From: Flavobacterium sp. | GTDB lineage: Bacteria; Bacteroidota; Bacteroidia; Flavobacteriales; Flavobacteriaceae | Assembly (NCBI GenBank): GCA_023253295.1 | Contig: JALRGZ010000018.1 | Location: 1 to 5,605, forward strand | Direction of reading: 5' to 3' | DNA length: 5,605 bases | Part shown: in pieces, positions 1 through 5,605 of the stretch | How the letters are laid out: the number at the start of each line of letters is the position of its first letter | How positions within the stretch are numbered: the stretch's first letter is position 1 | Program-made: the position numbers and the translations under genes | Notes under the pieces: model-generated | Database searches by the model: none | What the model saw: only the letters and a program-made list of their open reading frames with translations | Told to the model about the DNA's origin: nothing

Positions 1-2
1 TA

Positions 3-173
3 TCAGCTATTATTACTATTGATTGTGGTAAAGAACCTGTTTTTGTTGAATTTGAATATCACTATTCATGGAAGGAACCGGATAAGAAAACAGATAATGG
101 ATTGGATATATATGTAAATGATTGGTATACATATGTTTATCGTGTACGAGAATCAATATTAGTTGAACCATAA
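3..173 (+). CDS. 3' end of an unrecognised gene (partial, enters from left edge)
   Basis: An open frame enters from the left edge and ends at TAA 171-173, followed at once by a second in-frame TAA. The 56 visible residues begin SAIITIDCGKEPVFVEFEYH and end RVRESILVEP. They are acidic and rich in aromatic residues (several W, Y and F), look like the C-terminus of a soluble beta-rich protein, and show no membrane segment or catalytic motif that I recognise. The frame is not that of the downstream beta-barrel, and the composition does not resemble a receptor plug, so this is probably a different gene rather than the receptor's own N-terminus shifted in frame. It overlaps the open frame of the receptor remnant by 11 bases. 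I cannot assign a function. That this is the coding frame rests on its protein-like composition and on it being the only plus-strand frame open across the stretch; a shorter minus-strand frame here looks like a shadow. Confidence 0.5.
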   Translation, partial: SAIITIDCGKEPVFVEFEYHYSWKEPDKKTDNGLDIYVNDWYTYVYRVRESILVEP

Positions 174-1506
174 TAATTTTTTAAAGTCATCCAACGAAAG
201 TTATGTTGATGGAAATTTTGATTCTAAAGTAGATGTTAATCAAAATAAAATAGGTGATAGATCCAATCAAAATTTATCCATTGGTTTAAGTTATTCAGAA
301 CCTATTGCCAAACAACTTTCCTTACAGTTTGGTTATCAATTAAACTATGATAAAGGTAAAAACAATTATTTTACCTATGACTATTCTAATACATCGGGTA
401 AATATGATCAATTAGTAAGCGCTTTGTCTAATCAATTTGAACAAGATGTTATTACACACAGACCTAATTTAAAATTGAGCTATAATGCCAAAAAAATTAA
501 TTACAGTATCGGTAGTGGTTTTGGTTTTACCACTTTTGATTTGTTAGATAAAACAATGGATAAGAAGTACAATCGGAGTTATACTAACTTTTTTCCAGCA
601 GCATCTTTCTCTTACAGGTATAAGAGCAATAGTAATTTGCGTTTTGACTATCAAGGGTACACTAGACAACCTACATTGGAACAATTACAACCTTTAAGAA
701 ACAATCAGGACTTTTTTAATCAAACTTTAGGTAATCCTGATTTAAAACAATCATTTACTAATAATATAAACATAGGTCAGAGTAGTTATGATATGCTATC
801 CGAAACACAAATCTATCAAGGCCTTTCTTTTAGTACAACAACAAATGCTATTATTTATAGCAGTGTGATAGACACAGAAACGGCTAAAACCACTTCAAAA
901 CCTATTAATACCAATGGAAATTTTTCTGGAAATTATTATATGGGATATGGATTTAAAATTAAAAAAATAGATGTGAGAGCTGATTTTAGTCCTTCTTTTG
1001 GTTATAATAGGTCGATTCTAAGTATTAATGACAAAATGGGTAAAGCAGAGAATTTAAATGCAGGATTTTCTGTTTATTTAAATAAGTCGAAACAAAAACA
1101 ATATGATATCAGTTTGAGTAATCGATTTTCATACAATAGAAATAGTACGACTCAAAATAGTGAAATTAAATCGTTTAATACGAATACCTTGGATTTAGAT
1201 ATAGGCGTATATTTTGCTAAAAAATGGAAGTTATCCACAGATTACAGTTTAAATACCAGACAAAAAACGGTTGATTTTCAAGATAATTTAGTGAATCAAT
1301 TGTGGAATGCAAGATTGCAGCGCACTTTTAAAAATGACGAATTTACAGCCTATCTATTTATTCGAGATATTTTAAATCAAAACATAGGTATTCAAAGATA
1401 TGCCTATAATAATACCATCTCACAAGAACAAAACGACCGATTAAAACGATATGTGATGGTAGGCTTTACTTGGAATTTTAAAAATGGTGGTGGAACTAAA
1501 AAATAA
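163..1506 (+). pseudogene. TonB-dependent-receptor-like outer membrane beta-barrel, N-terminally truncated
   Basis: The 447-codon open frame encodes the C-terminal half of a Bacteroidetes outer-membrane beta-barrel of the OMP_b-brl_3 / TonB-dependent receptor type. Visible marks are alternating polar-aromatic strands throughout, a 'YSEPIAKQLSLQFGYQL' segment typical of mid-barrel, 'QPTLEQLQPLRNNQDF' and 'LGNPDLKQSFTNN' (the receptor pattern of x-QPT...NPDL), and a final strand 'RYVMVGFTWNFK'. Complete family members usually have about 800-950 residues, with a signal peptide, a carboxypeptidase-like domain and a plug before the barrel. None of these is present. The frame begins only after TAG 160-162, its first possible start is TTG 163 inside the end of the upstream gene, and no signal peptide follows. 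From family knowledge such a fragment could not be exported or gated, so I call it a remnant. The GLPGLI gene 10 bp downstream supports a former receptor operon. The family call is strong; loss of function is inference. Confidence 0.8.
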
Positions 1507-1516
1507 TTTTAAATTG

Positions 1517-2278
1517 ATGAAGACACTATATTATATAATTACGGCGCTAATTTTTACAACAACTACTTTTGGACAGCAGTTTGTGGATAAGGCGGTTATT
1601 GAATTTGAAGTGAGTACAAATCTTAAAAAAACGATGAGTAATGATAGTTGGGACGAAATGATGAAAGAGAATCTTTCTGATTTAAAAATATCCTATTTCG
1701 ACTATACTTTTGCCAATAATAAAAGTGTTTTCAAATTCAACAGATGGAGCCCAAAAACCAGGGTTCCAAAATATTATAAAGAAATAGATGAAGAAAACAG
1801 CTGGTATTTTGACTTCAATACAGGAAAAATGAACATGCAAAAACAAATGGCGGGTACTAATTTTGTTATTGCAGATAGTATTCCCAAAATTGAATGGAAA
1901 ATTACCAACGAAAACAGAGAGATAGCGGGATACAATTGCCGGAAAGCCGTTGGGAAAATTATGAATGATGTCTATGTTTTTGCCTTTTATACAGATGATA
2001 TTACCATTTCCGGAGGGCCTTGTTCTATCAATGGTTTACCGGGTATGATTTTAGGGCTTACCATTCCTAGATTATATACTTCTTATATCGCTACAAAAGT
2101 AGATGTTAGTTTTAGCAATGCGGCAGAAATAACCCCAGTTACAGCCAAAAAAACCTATGACTTCACGGGTTTAAAATCATTGATTGAAGAAAAAACAAAA
2201 GACTGGTTTAGTTACGGTGATGACAAAGAAGAAAACGAACGTCAAAAGAACATGTTTATTTGGAATGCTTTTTTGTGA
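1517..2278 (+). CDS. GLPGLI family protein (secreted, function unknown)
   Basis: This is a complete 253-residue member of the GLPGLI family (TIGR01200), secreted proteins of Bacteroidetes often encoded next to TonB-dependent beta-barrel receptors. The signature is 'GPCSINGLPGMILGL' at residues 167-181, with M in place of the usual L at motif position 5. Other family marks are 'REIAGYNCRKAVGK' at about 134-147, 'FAFYTDDI' at 155-162 and the C-terminus 'RQKNMFIWNAFL'. Residues 1-20 (MKTLYYIITALIFTTTTFGQ) form a signal peptide with likely cleavage near G19-Q20, which sends it to the periplasm or outer membrane. I chose ATG 1517 because the in-frame ATG at 1484 lies inside the receptor frame and would add 11 charged and polar residues before the signal peptide. 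It starts 10 bp after the receptor stop and no separate promoter is visible, so it was probably co-transcribed with the now truncated receptor. The biochemical role of the family is not established; length and both ends look intact. Confidence 0.9.
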   Translation: MKTLYYIITALIFTTTTFGQQFVDKAVIEFEVSTNLKKTMSNDSWDEMMKENLSDLKISYFDYTFANNKSVFKFNRWSPKTRVPKYYKEIDEENSWYFDFNTGKMNMQKQMAGTNFVIADSIPKIEWKITNENREIAGYNCRKAVGKIMNDVYVFAFYTDDITISGGPCSINGLPGMILGLTIPRLYTSYIATKVDVSFSNAAEITPVTAKKTYDFTGLKSLIEEKTKDWFSYGDDKEENERQKNMFIWNAFL

Positions 2279-2289
2279 TTTTTTAGTAA

Positions 2290-3039
2290 TTATTTTAAAT
2301 GCTTATTTTTCCAGAATTGCCACCATCTTTTCTTTTTTATAACAATTACTTCACCAAGTAAAGCCTGTTGTGCTTGAATTAAATATATTTTTTTAGAGTT
2401 GGATAATTCGGTTTTATAGATAATTGATTCGGTTGTTTCATAACCTATATAATTGATGATTATGTGAATTTTATTAGTCAATAAATTATCAGGAATTGTA
2501 AGTTTGAAATTTCCATCTAAATCAGTTGTTGTAGTTATTGTAGTGTTTTTAATAAATACAATTACACCAGGTAGTGGTTCTTTTGATTCACTATCAATAA
2601 CTTTTCCTTGAAGTACATTTAAACTATCTGAAACAGATTTTTTATTTTGTTTGTCTTGATTTGGAAAATTTAAATTTTTATCTAATCTAGACACAATTTC
2701 TATTTTGGGAGATTGTCTTGAAAACCAATTGGTTTTAGCAAATGAATTTAATGTTGTTCCAAACAAAACAAGTCCTGTTAGTGTTTTAAATAGTTTTGAA
2801 TTATTTGTTTGTTTCTTAGTTTCTATAAGTCTATTAAGTTGTTGTTTGCTCAAACGCCCACAAATCATATCTGATTTTTTGTCAATGATTTGAATAATTT
2901 CATTATCAGTTAACAAAGTAAAATCAATTACTGTTTTAGAACAATTAGAACAAAATTTTCCATTTTTAGTTTTTGTCATTGAAGACCAATCTTGATTACA
3001 AGGTTTTTCAATATCTAGTTTATAATGTTCTATTTTCAT
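2290..3039 (-). CDS. Membrane protein with N-terminal cysteine motif and carboxypeptidase-like regulatory domain
   Basis: A 249-residue protein with three parts. Residues 1-75 carry four cysteines (C14, C30, C33, C60) in the pattern KPCNQDW...GKFCSNCSKTVIDFT...MICGRLS, a soluble N-terminal module that recurs in flavobacterial proteins and whose CxxC could bind a metal or form a disulfide. Residues about 84-101 (FKTLTGLVLFGTTLNSFA) are one hydrophobic segment. Residues 143-222 are a carboxypeptidase-D regulatory-like domain (LQGKVIDSESKEPLPGVIVF, TDLDGNFKL, INYIGYET), a beta-sandwich also found at the N-terminus of TonB receptors. The tail is basic and tryptophan-rich (KKKRWWQFWKNK). From the layout I infer a cytoplasmic N-terminus and an extracytoplasmic sandwich domain. 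The start ATG at 3039 is the only one that includes the cysteine module. The gene converges on the GLPGLI gene with an 11-bp gap. Codons are very AT-rich (16 of 60 bases are G or C at 2401-2460). The architecture is recognisable; the function is unknown to me. Confidence 0.85.
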   Translation of the reverse strand: MKIEHYKLDIEKPCNQDWSSMTKTKNGKFCSNCSKTVIDFTLLTDNEIIQIIDKKSDMICGRLSKQQLNRLIETKKQTNNSKLFKTLTGLVLFGTTLNSFAKTNWFSRQSPKIEIVSRLDKNLNFPNQDKQNKKSVSDSLNVLQGKVIDSESKEPLPGVIVFIKNTTITTTTDLDGNFKLTIPDNLLTNKIHIIINYIGYETTESIIYKTELSNSKKIYLIQAQQALLGEVIVIKKKRWWQFWKNKHLK

Positions 3040-3093
3040 ATACTTTGTTCTAAAATTATTTAACTAAAATAATAATAAAATAAGAACTTTCCT

Positions 3094-3127
3094 AAAACAA
3101 AAAAACTTCCCTTTACAGAGAAGTTTT
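3094..3127 (-). terminator. Rho-independent terminator of the reductase gene
   Basis: On the minus strand a 10-bp stem (AAAACTTCTC / GGGAAGTTTT, arms at 3118-3127 and 3102-3111, with one T-G wobble) encloses a 6-base loop and is followed by a T-rich run, TTTTTTTGTTTT, ending at 3094. It begins 20 bases past the reductase stop codon at 3147. The plus-strand reading has a C-A mismatch in the stem and a weaker T tract, so leftward termination is favoured. It insulates the reductase from the leftward gene starting at 3039, which therefore needs its own promoter. Confidence 0.8.
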
Positions 3128-3146
3128 CTTTATTGGAATTTAATAT

Positions 3147-4196
3147 TTACACATCATCAAAATCTACATAAATTGTATCTGATGTTGGGTGTGCCTGACA
3201 GCTCAGGATTAAGCCATCGGCAATTTCTTTATCGGTTAGGATGGAGTTTTTCTTCATTTCGGCACTTCCTTCTGTTACACGGCAAAGACAGCTGCTGCAA
3301 ATTCCACCTTGGCAAGAATAAGGAGCATCAATACCTTGTTTTAAGGCTGCCTCCAGAATAGTTTCTTTTTGAGACATTTCAAACGAAGTTTCTTCGTCAT
3401 CGACCATAATGGTAATTTTCGAATGCCCTGATAAATCCTGGATTTCGTTTTCAAAAGCAGAAGCCGTGAACAATTCAAATTTAATAGCTGAATCTTTTAC
3501 GTTTTTCTCTTTTAATACATTTGAAACCGTATCAATCATCGCTTCAGGTCCGCACAGATAGAATTTTTCAAATTCTAAGGCAGCATGCTTGTTATTCAAT
3601 ACATAATTCACCACCGATTTATCGATACGACCAAATAAAGCATCTTCGGCTCTGGTTTGACTGTACACATAATGTACAAATAAGCGGCTTACGTATTGCA
3701 GATGTAAATCATGTAATTCCTGGTGAAAAATAGTTTCTTCCGGAGATTTGTTACCGTAAACCAATACAAAAGAGCTTTTAGGTTCACTTTTTAAAACCGA
3801 TTTGATAATCGATAAAACAGGAGTAATCCCACTTCCGGAAACAAAAGCTACGTAGTTTTTTTGTCTGTTTGCATCTGGTTCAAATGTAAATTTTCCTTCC
3901 GGTTTTCCTACTTCAAGAACATCACCAGCTTTCAATTTACTATTGGCAAACTGAGAAAACAAACCATCTTTTACCGCTTTCACAGCAATGCGCAATTCGC
4001 CACTTTCAGGCGAAGAACAAATGGAATACGCACGACGAATTTCTTTTCCGTCAAGGGTTAATCTTAGGTTTACATATTGTCCTGCAATGAATTTATAATT
4101 CTCTTTTAATTCTTCAGGCACATTAAAAAGGATAGAAACAGCAGCAGCCGTTTCCCTTTTTACCTCTTTTATAAGGAGTTTCAAAAAATTTGGCAT
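3147..4196 (-). CDS. PaaE-type ferredoxin--NAD(P)H reductase (FAD, 2Fe-2S)
   Basis: A complete 349-residue cytoplasmic electron-transfer flavoprotein. Residues 1-105 form the FAD-binding barrel with R55-A-Y57-S58 (RxYS, flavin contact). Residues 115-235 form the NAD(P)H domain with 'GSGITP' at 121-126 and 'YLCGP' at 213-217. Residues 260-349 are a C-terminal plant-type ferredoxin domain with cluster ligands C295, C300, C303 (CxxxxCxxC) and C333. This order (FNR then 2Fe-2S) is that of PaaE/PaaK, the reductase of the phenylacetyl-CoA epoxidase, and of related class IA oxygenase reductases. All ligands are present, so it should pass electrons from NAD(P)H through FAD to the 2Fe-2S cluster and then to a partner. 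No oxygenase subunit gene lies beside it, and flavobacteria commonly carry this gene alone, so the partner cannot be named. An in-frame ATG exists at 4229, but it lies upstream of the predicted promoter and adds an unlikely MVFYFCQKLYH extension; ATG 4196 gives the usual family start MPNFLKLLIKEV. Confidence 0.93.
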   Translation of the reverse strand: MPNFLKLLIKEVKRETAAAVSILFNVPEELKENYKFIAGQYVNLRLTLDGKEIRRAYSICSSPESGELRIAVKAVKDGLFSQFANSKLKAGDVLEVGKPEGKFTFEPDANRQKNYVAFVSGSGITPVLSIIKSVLKSEPKSSFVLVYGNKSPEETIFHQELHDLHLQYVSRLFVHYVYSQTRAEDALFGRIDKSVVNYVLNNKHAALEFEKFYLCGPEAMIDTVSNVLKEKNVKDSAIKFELFTASAFENEIQDLSGHSKITIMVDDEETSFEMSQKETILEAALKQGIDAPYSCQGGICSSCLCRVTEGSAEMKKNSILTDKEIADGLILSCQAHPTSDTIYVDFDDV

Positions 4197-4212
4197 GTGA
4201 TATAATTTTTGA

Positions 4213-4220
4213 CAAAAATA
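4213..4220 (-). promoter_or_regulatory. Putative Bacteroidetes -7 promoter element for the reductase gene
   Basis: The minus strand reads TATTTTTG, an exact fit to the Bacteroidetes -7 consensus TAnnTTTG, ending 16 bases before ATG 4196. Transcription would start only a few bases before the gene, giving a very short leader. No convincing TTTG-type -33 box lies 19-21 bases further upstream, and such a short AT-rich match can arise by chance. If real, it rules out the in-frame ATG at 4229 as the start. Confidence 0.4.
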
Positions 4221-4255
4221 AAAAACCATAAATAAATTAAGTCACTCTGAATAAG

Positions 4256-4275
4256 GAATATTTTGAAGAATATTC
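4256..4275. repeat. Inverted repeat, possible operator
   Basis: GAATATT and AATATTC form perfect 7-base arms around a 6-base spacer. The repeat lies about 36 bases upstream of the putative -7 element of the leftward reductase gene, a position where a dimeric regulator could bind. The sequence is AT-rich, so chance is a real alternative, and there is no T tract to make it a terminator. Confidence 0.3.
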
Positions 4276-4521
4276 AAATTTTGTTTTATAAAACTATTTA
4301 TTTGAAATTTTACTCTAAAAAAGTAGCTGTTTTACTAATTTCAAAGTTTACTAATGATGTGAAAACAGTGTTTTCTCAGATAATTTATGGTGATAATCCT
4401 TAAGCTTAGATGATAGTCGTTACTACGTATTGATTTAACACAAAATCATAGCGAGCTTTTTCTTTCTTTAAATTTCTATATTTCAAAAAGAAACGTATTT
4501 TTACCAGTCATTACACTAAAA

Positions 4522-4538
4522 AAACTTTTTAAAAGTTT
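4522..4538. repeat. Near-perfect palindrome ahead of the sprE-like gene
   Basis: AAACTTTT and AAAAGTTT are 8-base inverted arms separated by one T, ending 21 bases before the TTG start at 4560. On RNA it could fold only with a small loop by giving up the central pairs. It could be a protein site in the leader or a chance product of A and T runs. Confidence 0.25.
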
Positions 4539-4559
4539 AATGATAAAAAATGTCAATCA

Positions 4560-5605
4560 TTGAAAACCAATAGATTTAAATATTCCATTCCTTTAGGATG
4601 TTTGTGCATATTAGTAGCCTGCTCTACAAGGAAGGATACTTTTTTGGCTAGAAATTCACATGCACTAAGTACACAGTATAACATTTTATATAATGGACAA
4701 ATTGCATTGGATAAGGGAATCAAGGCAATCGATGCGAGTAACCAAGATAATTTTTGGGAACTTTTGCCAGTTGAGCCTATGAATATTGATGAAGATCTAG
4801 TGGTGGCAGATACTTCTAAAAATGCCGATTTTGCAAAAGCAGAGGAAAAAGCAACTAAGGCTATTCAAAAGCATTCCATGTATATTAAAGGAAGGGAACG
4901 TAACTCGCAAATCGATGAAGCTTATATTTTATTAGGTAAAGCACGTTATTATGACAAACGTTTTATTCCCGCATTAGATGCTTTTAATTATGTTTTGTAT
5001 AAATATCCTAATAGTAGCCGTATAGATGAGGCTAAAATTTGGCGTGAAAAAACTAATATGCGTTTAGGAAATGATGTTTTAGCTATTAAAAACATTTCTA
5101 AAATGCTCAAGGAAACCCATCCCAAAAAACAAATTATGGCTGATGCCAATGCACTAATGGCTGCCTCTTTTTTGAATTTAGAGGAAAAAGACAGTGCTAT
5201 TGTTCGTTTAAAAAAAGCAGTCAATTTTAGCACCCGAAACAATGAAAAAGCCAGATACCGTTTTATTATAGGACAATTGTATCAAGAGAAAGGGGATAAT
5301 GATCAAGCAAGAGCTTATTTTGAAGCTGTAATTAAGATGAACCGAAAATCGGATAGAAAGTACATGATGCATTCTCAAGCCCGGTTAGCCCAGCTATTCG
5401 ATTATCAAAGTGGGGACAAATTGGCCTTTGATGACAAATACCATAAATTGTTGGAAAACAGAGAAAATCGTCCGTATTTGGATATTTTAAATCATCAAAT
5501 GGCGATTTTTTATGATAAAACAGGAAAGGAAGATAAGGCAGTTGATTATTATAATGCTTCTTTAAAGAAATCCCAATCGGATAATTATTTAACAGCTTCC
5601 AATTA
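4560..5605 (+). CDS. sprE: SprE/PorW-like TPR lipoprotein of gliding motility and type IX secretion (partial, runs off right edge)
   Basis: The first 348 residues of a lipoprotein resembling Flavobacterium SprE (PorW in Porphyromonas), an outer-membrane-linked TPR lipoprotein required for type IX secretion and gliding. Residues 1-21 are a lipoprotein signal: basic MKTNRFK, a hydrophobic core, and lipobox LVAC with lipidated C21 followed by STRKD. The conserved SprE-like N-terminus 'HALSTQYNILYNGQIAL' lies at 34-50. Helical TPR pairs follow, clearest at 117-149 (IDEAYILLGKARYYDKRFIP onward), 229-262 (ARYRFIIGQLYQEKGDNDQA onward) and 309-337. The start is TTG 4560: the frame is closed by TAA 4530-4532, no ATG lies between, and the first internal ATG (codon 74) would lose the lipobox. 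SprE proteins have roughly 870 residues, so over half is outside the window. Identification rests on recalled family resemblance; a generic TPR lipoprotein is the alternative. A tiny upstream frame (4540-4563) overlaps the start. Confidence 0.85.
   Translation, partial: MKTNRFKYSIPLGCLCILVACSTRKDTFLARNSHALSTQYNILYNGQIALDKGIKAIDASNQDNFWELLPVEPMNIDEDLVVADTSKNADFAKAEEKATKAIQKHSMYIKGRERNSQIDEAYILLGKARYYDKRFIPALDAFNYVLYKYPNSSRIDEAKIWREKTNMRLGNDVLAIKNISKMLKETHPKKQIMADANALMAASFLNLEEKDSAIVRLKKAVNFSTRNNEKARYRFIIGQLYQEKGDNDQARAYFEAVIKMNRKSDRKYMMHSQARLAQLFDYQSGDKLAFDDKYHKLLENRENRPYLDILNHQMAIFYDKTGKEDKAVDYYNASLKKSQSDNYLTASN

Larger units (their letters stand above)
4230..4559. other. Divergent intergenic region between the reductase gene and the sprE-like gene
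   Basis: About 330 bases of AT-rich DNA between two divergently transcribed genes. I see no tRNA, no known riboswitch core and no frame with protein-like composition. It holds two short inverted repeats (described separately) and must contain the promoter of the rightward gene. No exact TAnnTTTG with a spaced TTTG appears on the plus strand; the nearest is TATATTTC at about 4478-4485, with the last base off, some 75 bases before the TTG start. Confidence 0.6.

Noticed and set aside
118..162. Short frame ATG 118 to TAG 160-162 in the same phase as the receptor remnant
   Set aside because: It is closed by a stop before the receptor frame opens and encodes nothing like a signal peptide or plug, so it is not a frameshifted receptor start.
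2279..2292. Possible bidirectional terminator between the convergent genes
   Set aside because: The 11-base gap holds a T run but no inverted repeat of useful length spans either stop codon.
2705..2893. 62-codon plus-strand open frame with a hydrophobic end
   Set aside because: It is antisense to the cysteine-motif membrane protein and its hydrophobicity mirrors that gene's codons.
3051..3058. TAATTTTA on the minus strand as a -7 box for the cysteine-motif gene
   Set aside because: The final G of TAnnTTTG is missing and no TTTG lies at the right distance upstream, in a stretch so AT-rich that near-matches are expected.
3173..4061. Three plus-strand open frames (3173-3361, 3521-3733, 3861-4061)
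   Set aside because: All are antisense to the reductase, whose cofactor motifs are intact across these stretches.
4230..4559. tRNA, small RNA or riboswitch in the long intergenic region
   Set aside because: No cloverleaf, no conserved aptamer core and no terminator-like hairpin with a T tract was found on either strand.
4988..5242. 84-codon minus-strand open frame
   Set aside because: It lies wholly inside the TPR lipoprotein frame, which has a convincing lipobox and TPR helices; the minus frame has no family resemblance or start context.

Overview
The window reads as chromosomal DNA from a member of the Flavobacteriaceae, probably Flavobacterium or a close relative. The DNA is AT-rich. It carries a Bacteroidetes-type outer-membrane beta-barrel next to a GLPGLI-family protein, a flavobacterial protein that joins an N-terminal cysteine motif to a carboxypeptidase-like regulatory domain, and the start of what looks like sprE, a lipoprotein of type IX secretion and gliding. 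A -7 element of the Bacteroidetes type (TAnnTTTG) precedes one gene. No ribosome binding site resembles Shine-Dalgarno, as is usual in this phylum.

Left part (1-2278, + strand): the window opens inside the 3' end of an unrecognised gene (stop at 171-173). It runs directly into the C-terminal half of a TonB-dependent-receptor-like beta-barrel that has lost its signal peptide, N-terminal carboxypeptidase-like domain, plug and first strands. This looks like a rearrangement or deletion junction near 160-200. A complete GLPGLI-family secreted protein follows after 10 bp, the usual partner order for these receptors, so the pair looks like a broken receptor operon.

Middle (2290-4196, - strand): two leftward genes. 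One encodes a 249-residue protein with four N-terminal cysteines, one membrane segment and a carboxypeptidase-like regulatory domain. The other encodes a complete 349-residue PaaE-type reductase (FAD, NAD(P)H and plant-type 2Fe-2S) with a clear terminator just past its stop and a plausible promoter that settles its start codon.

Right part (4230-5605): about 360 bases of AT-rich divergent intergenic DNA, then the first 348 codons of the sprE-like TPR lipoprotein gene, which starts at TTG and runs off the right edge.

No RNA gene, CRISPR array, insertion sequence or convincing new multi-gene system is visible. The observations most worth checking are the receptor junction at the left, the cysteine-motif membrane protein, and the TTG start of the sprE-like gene with a tiny overlapping upstream frame.
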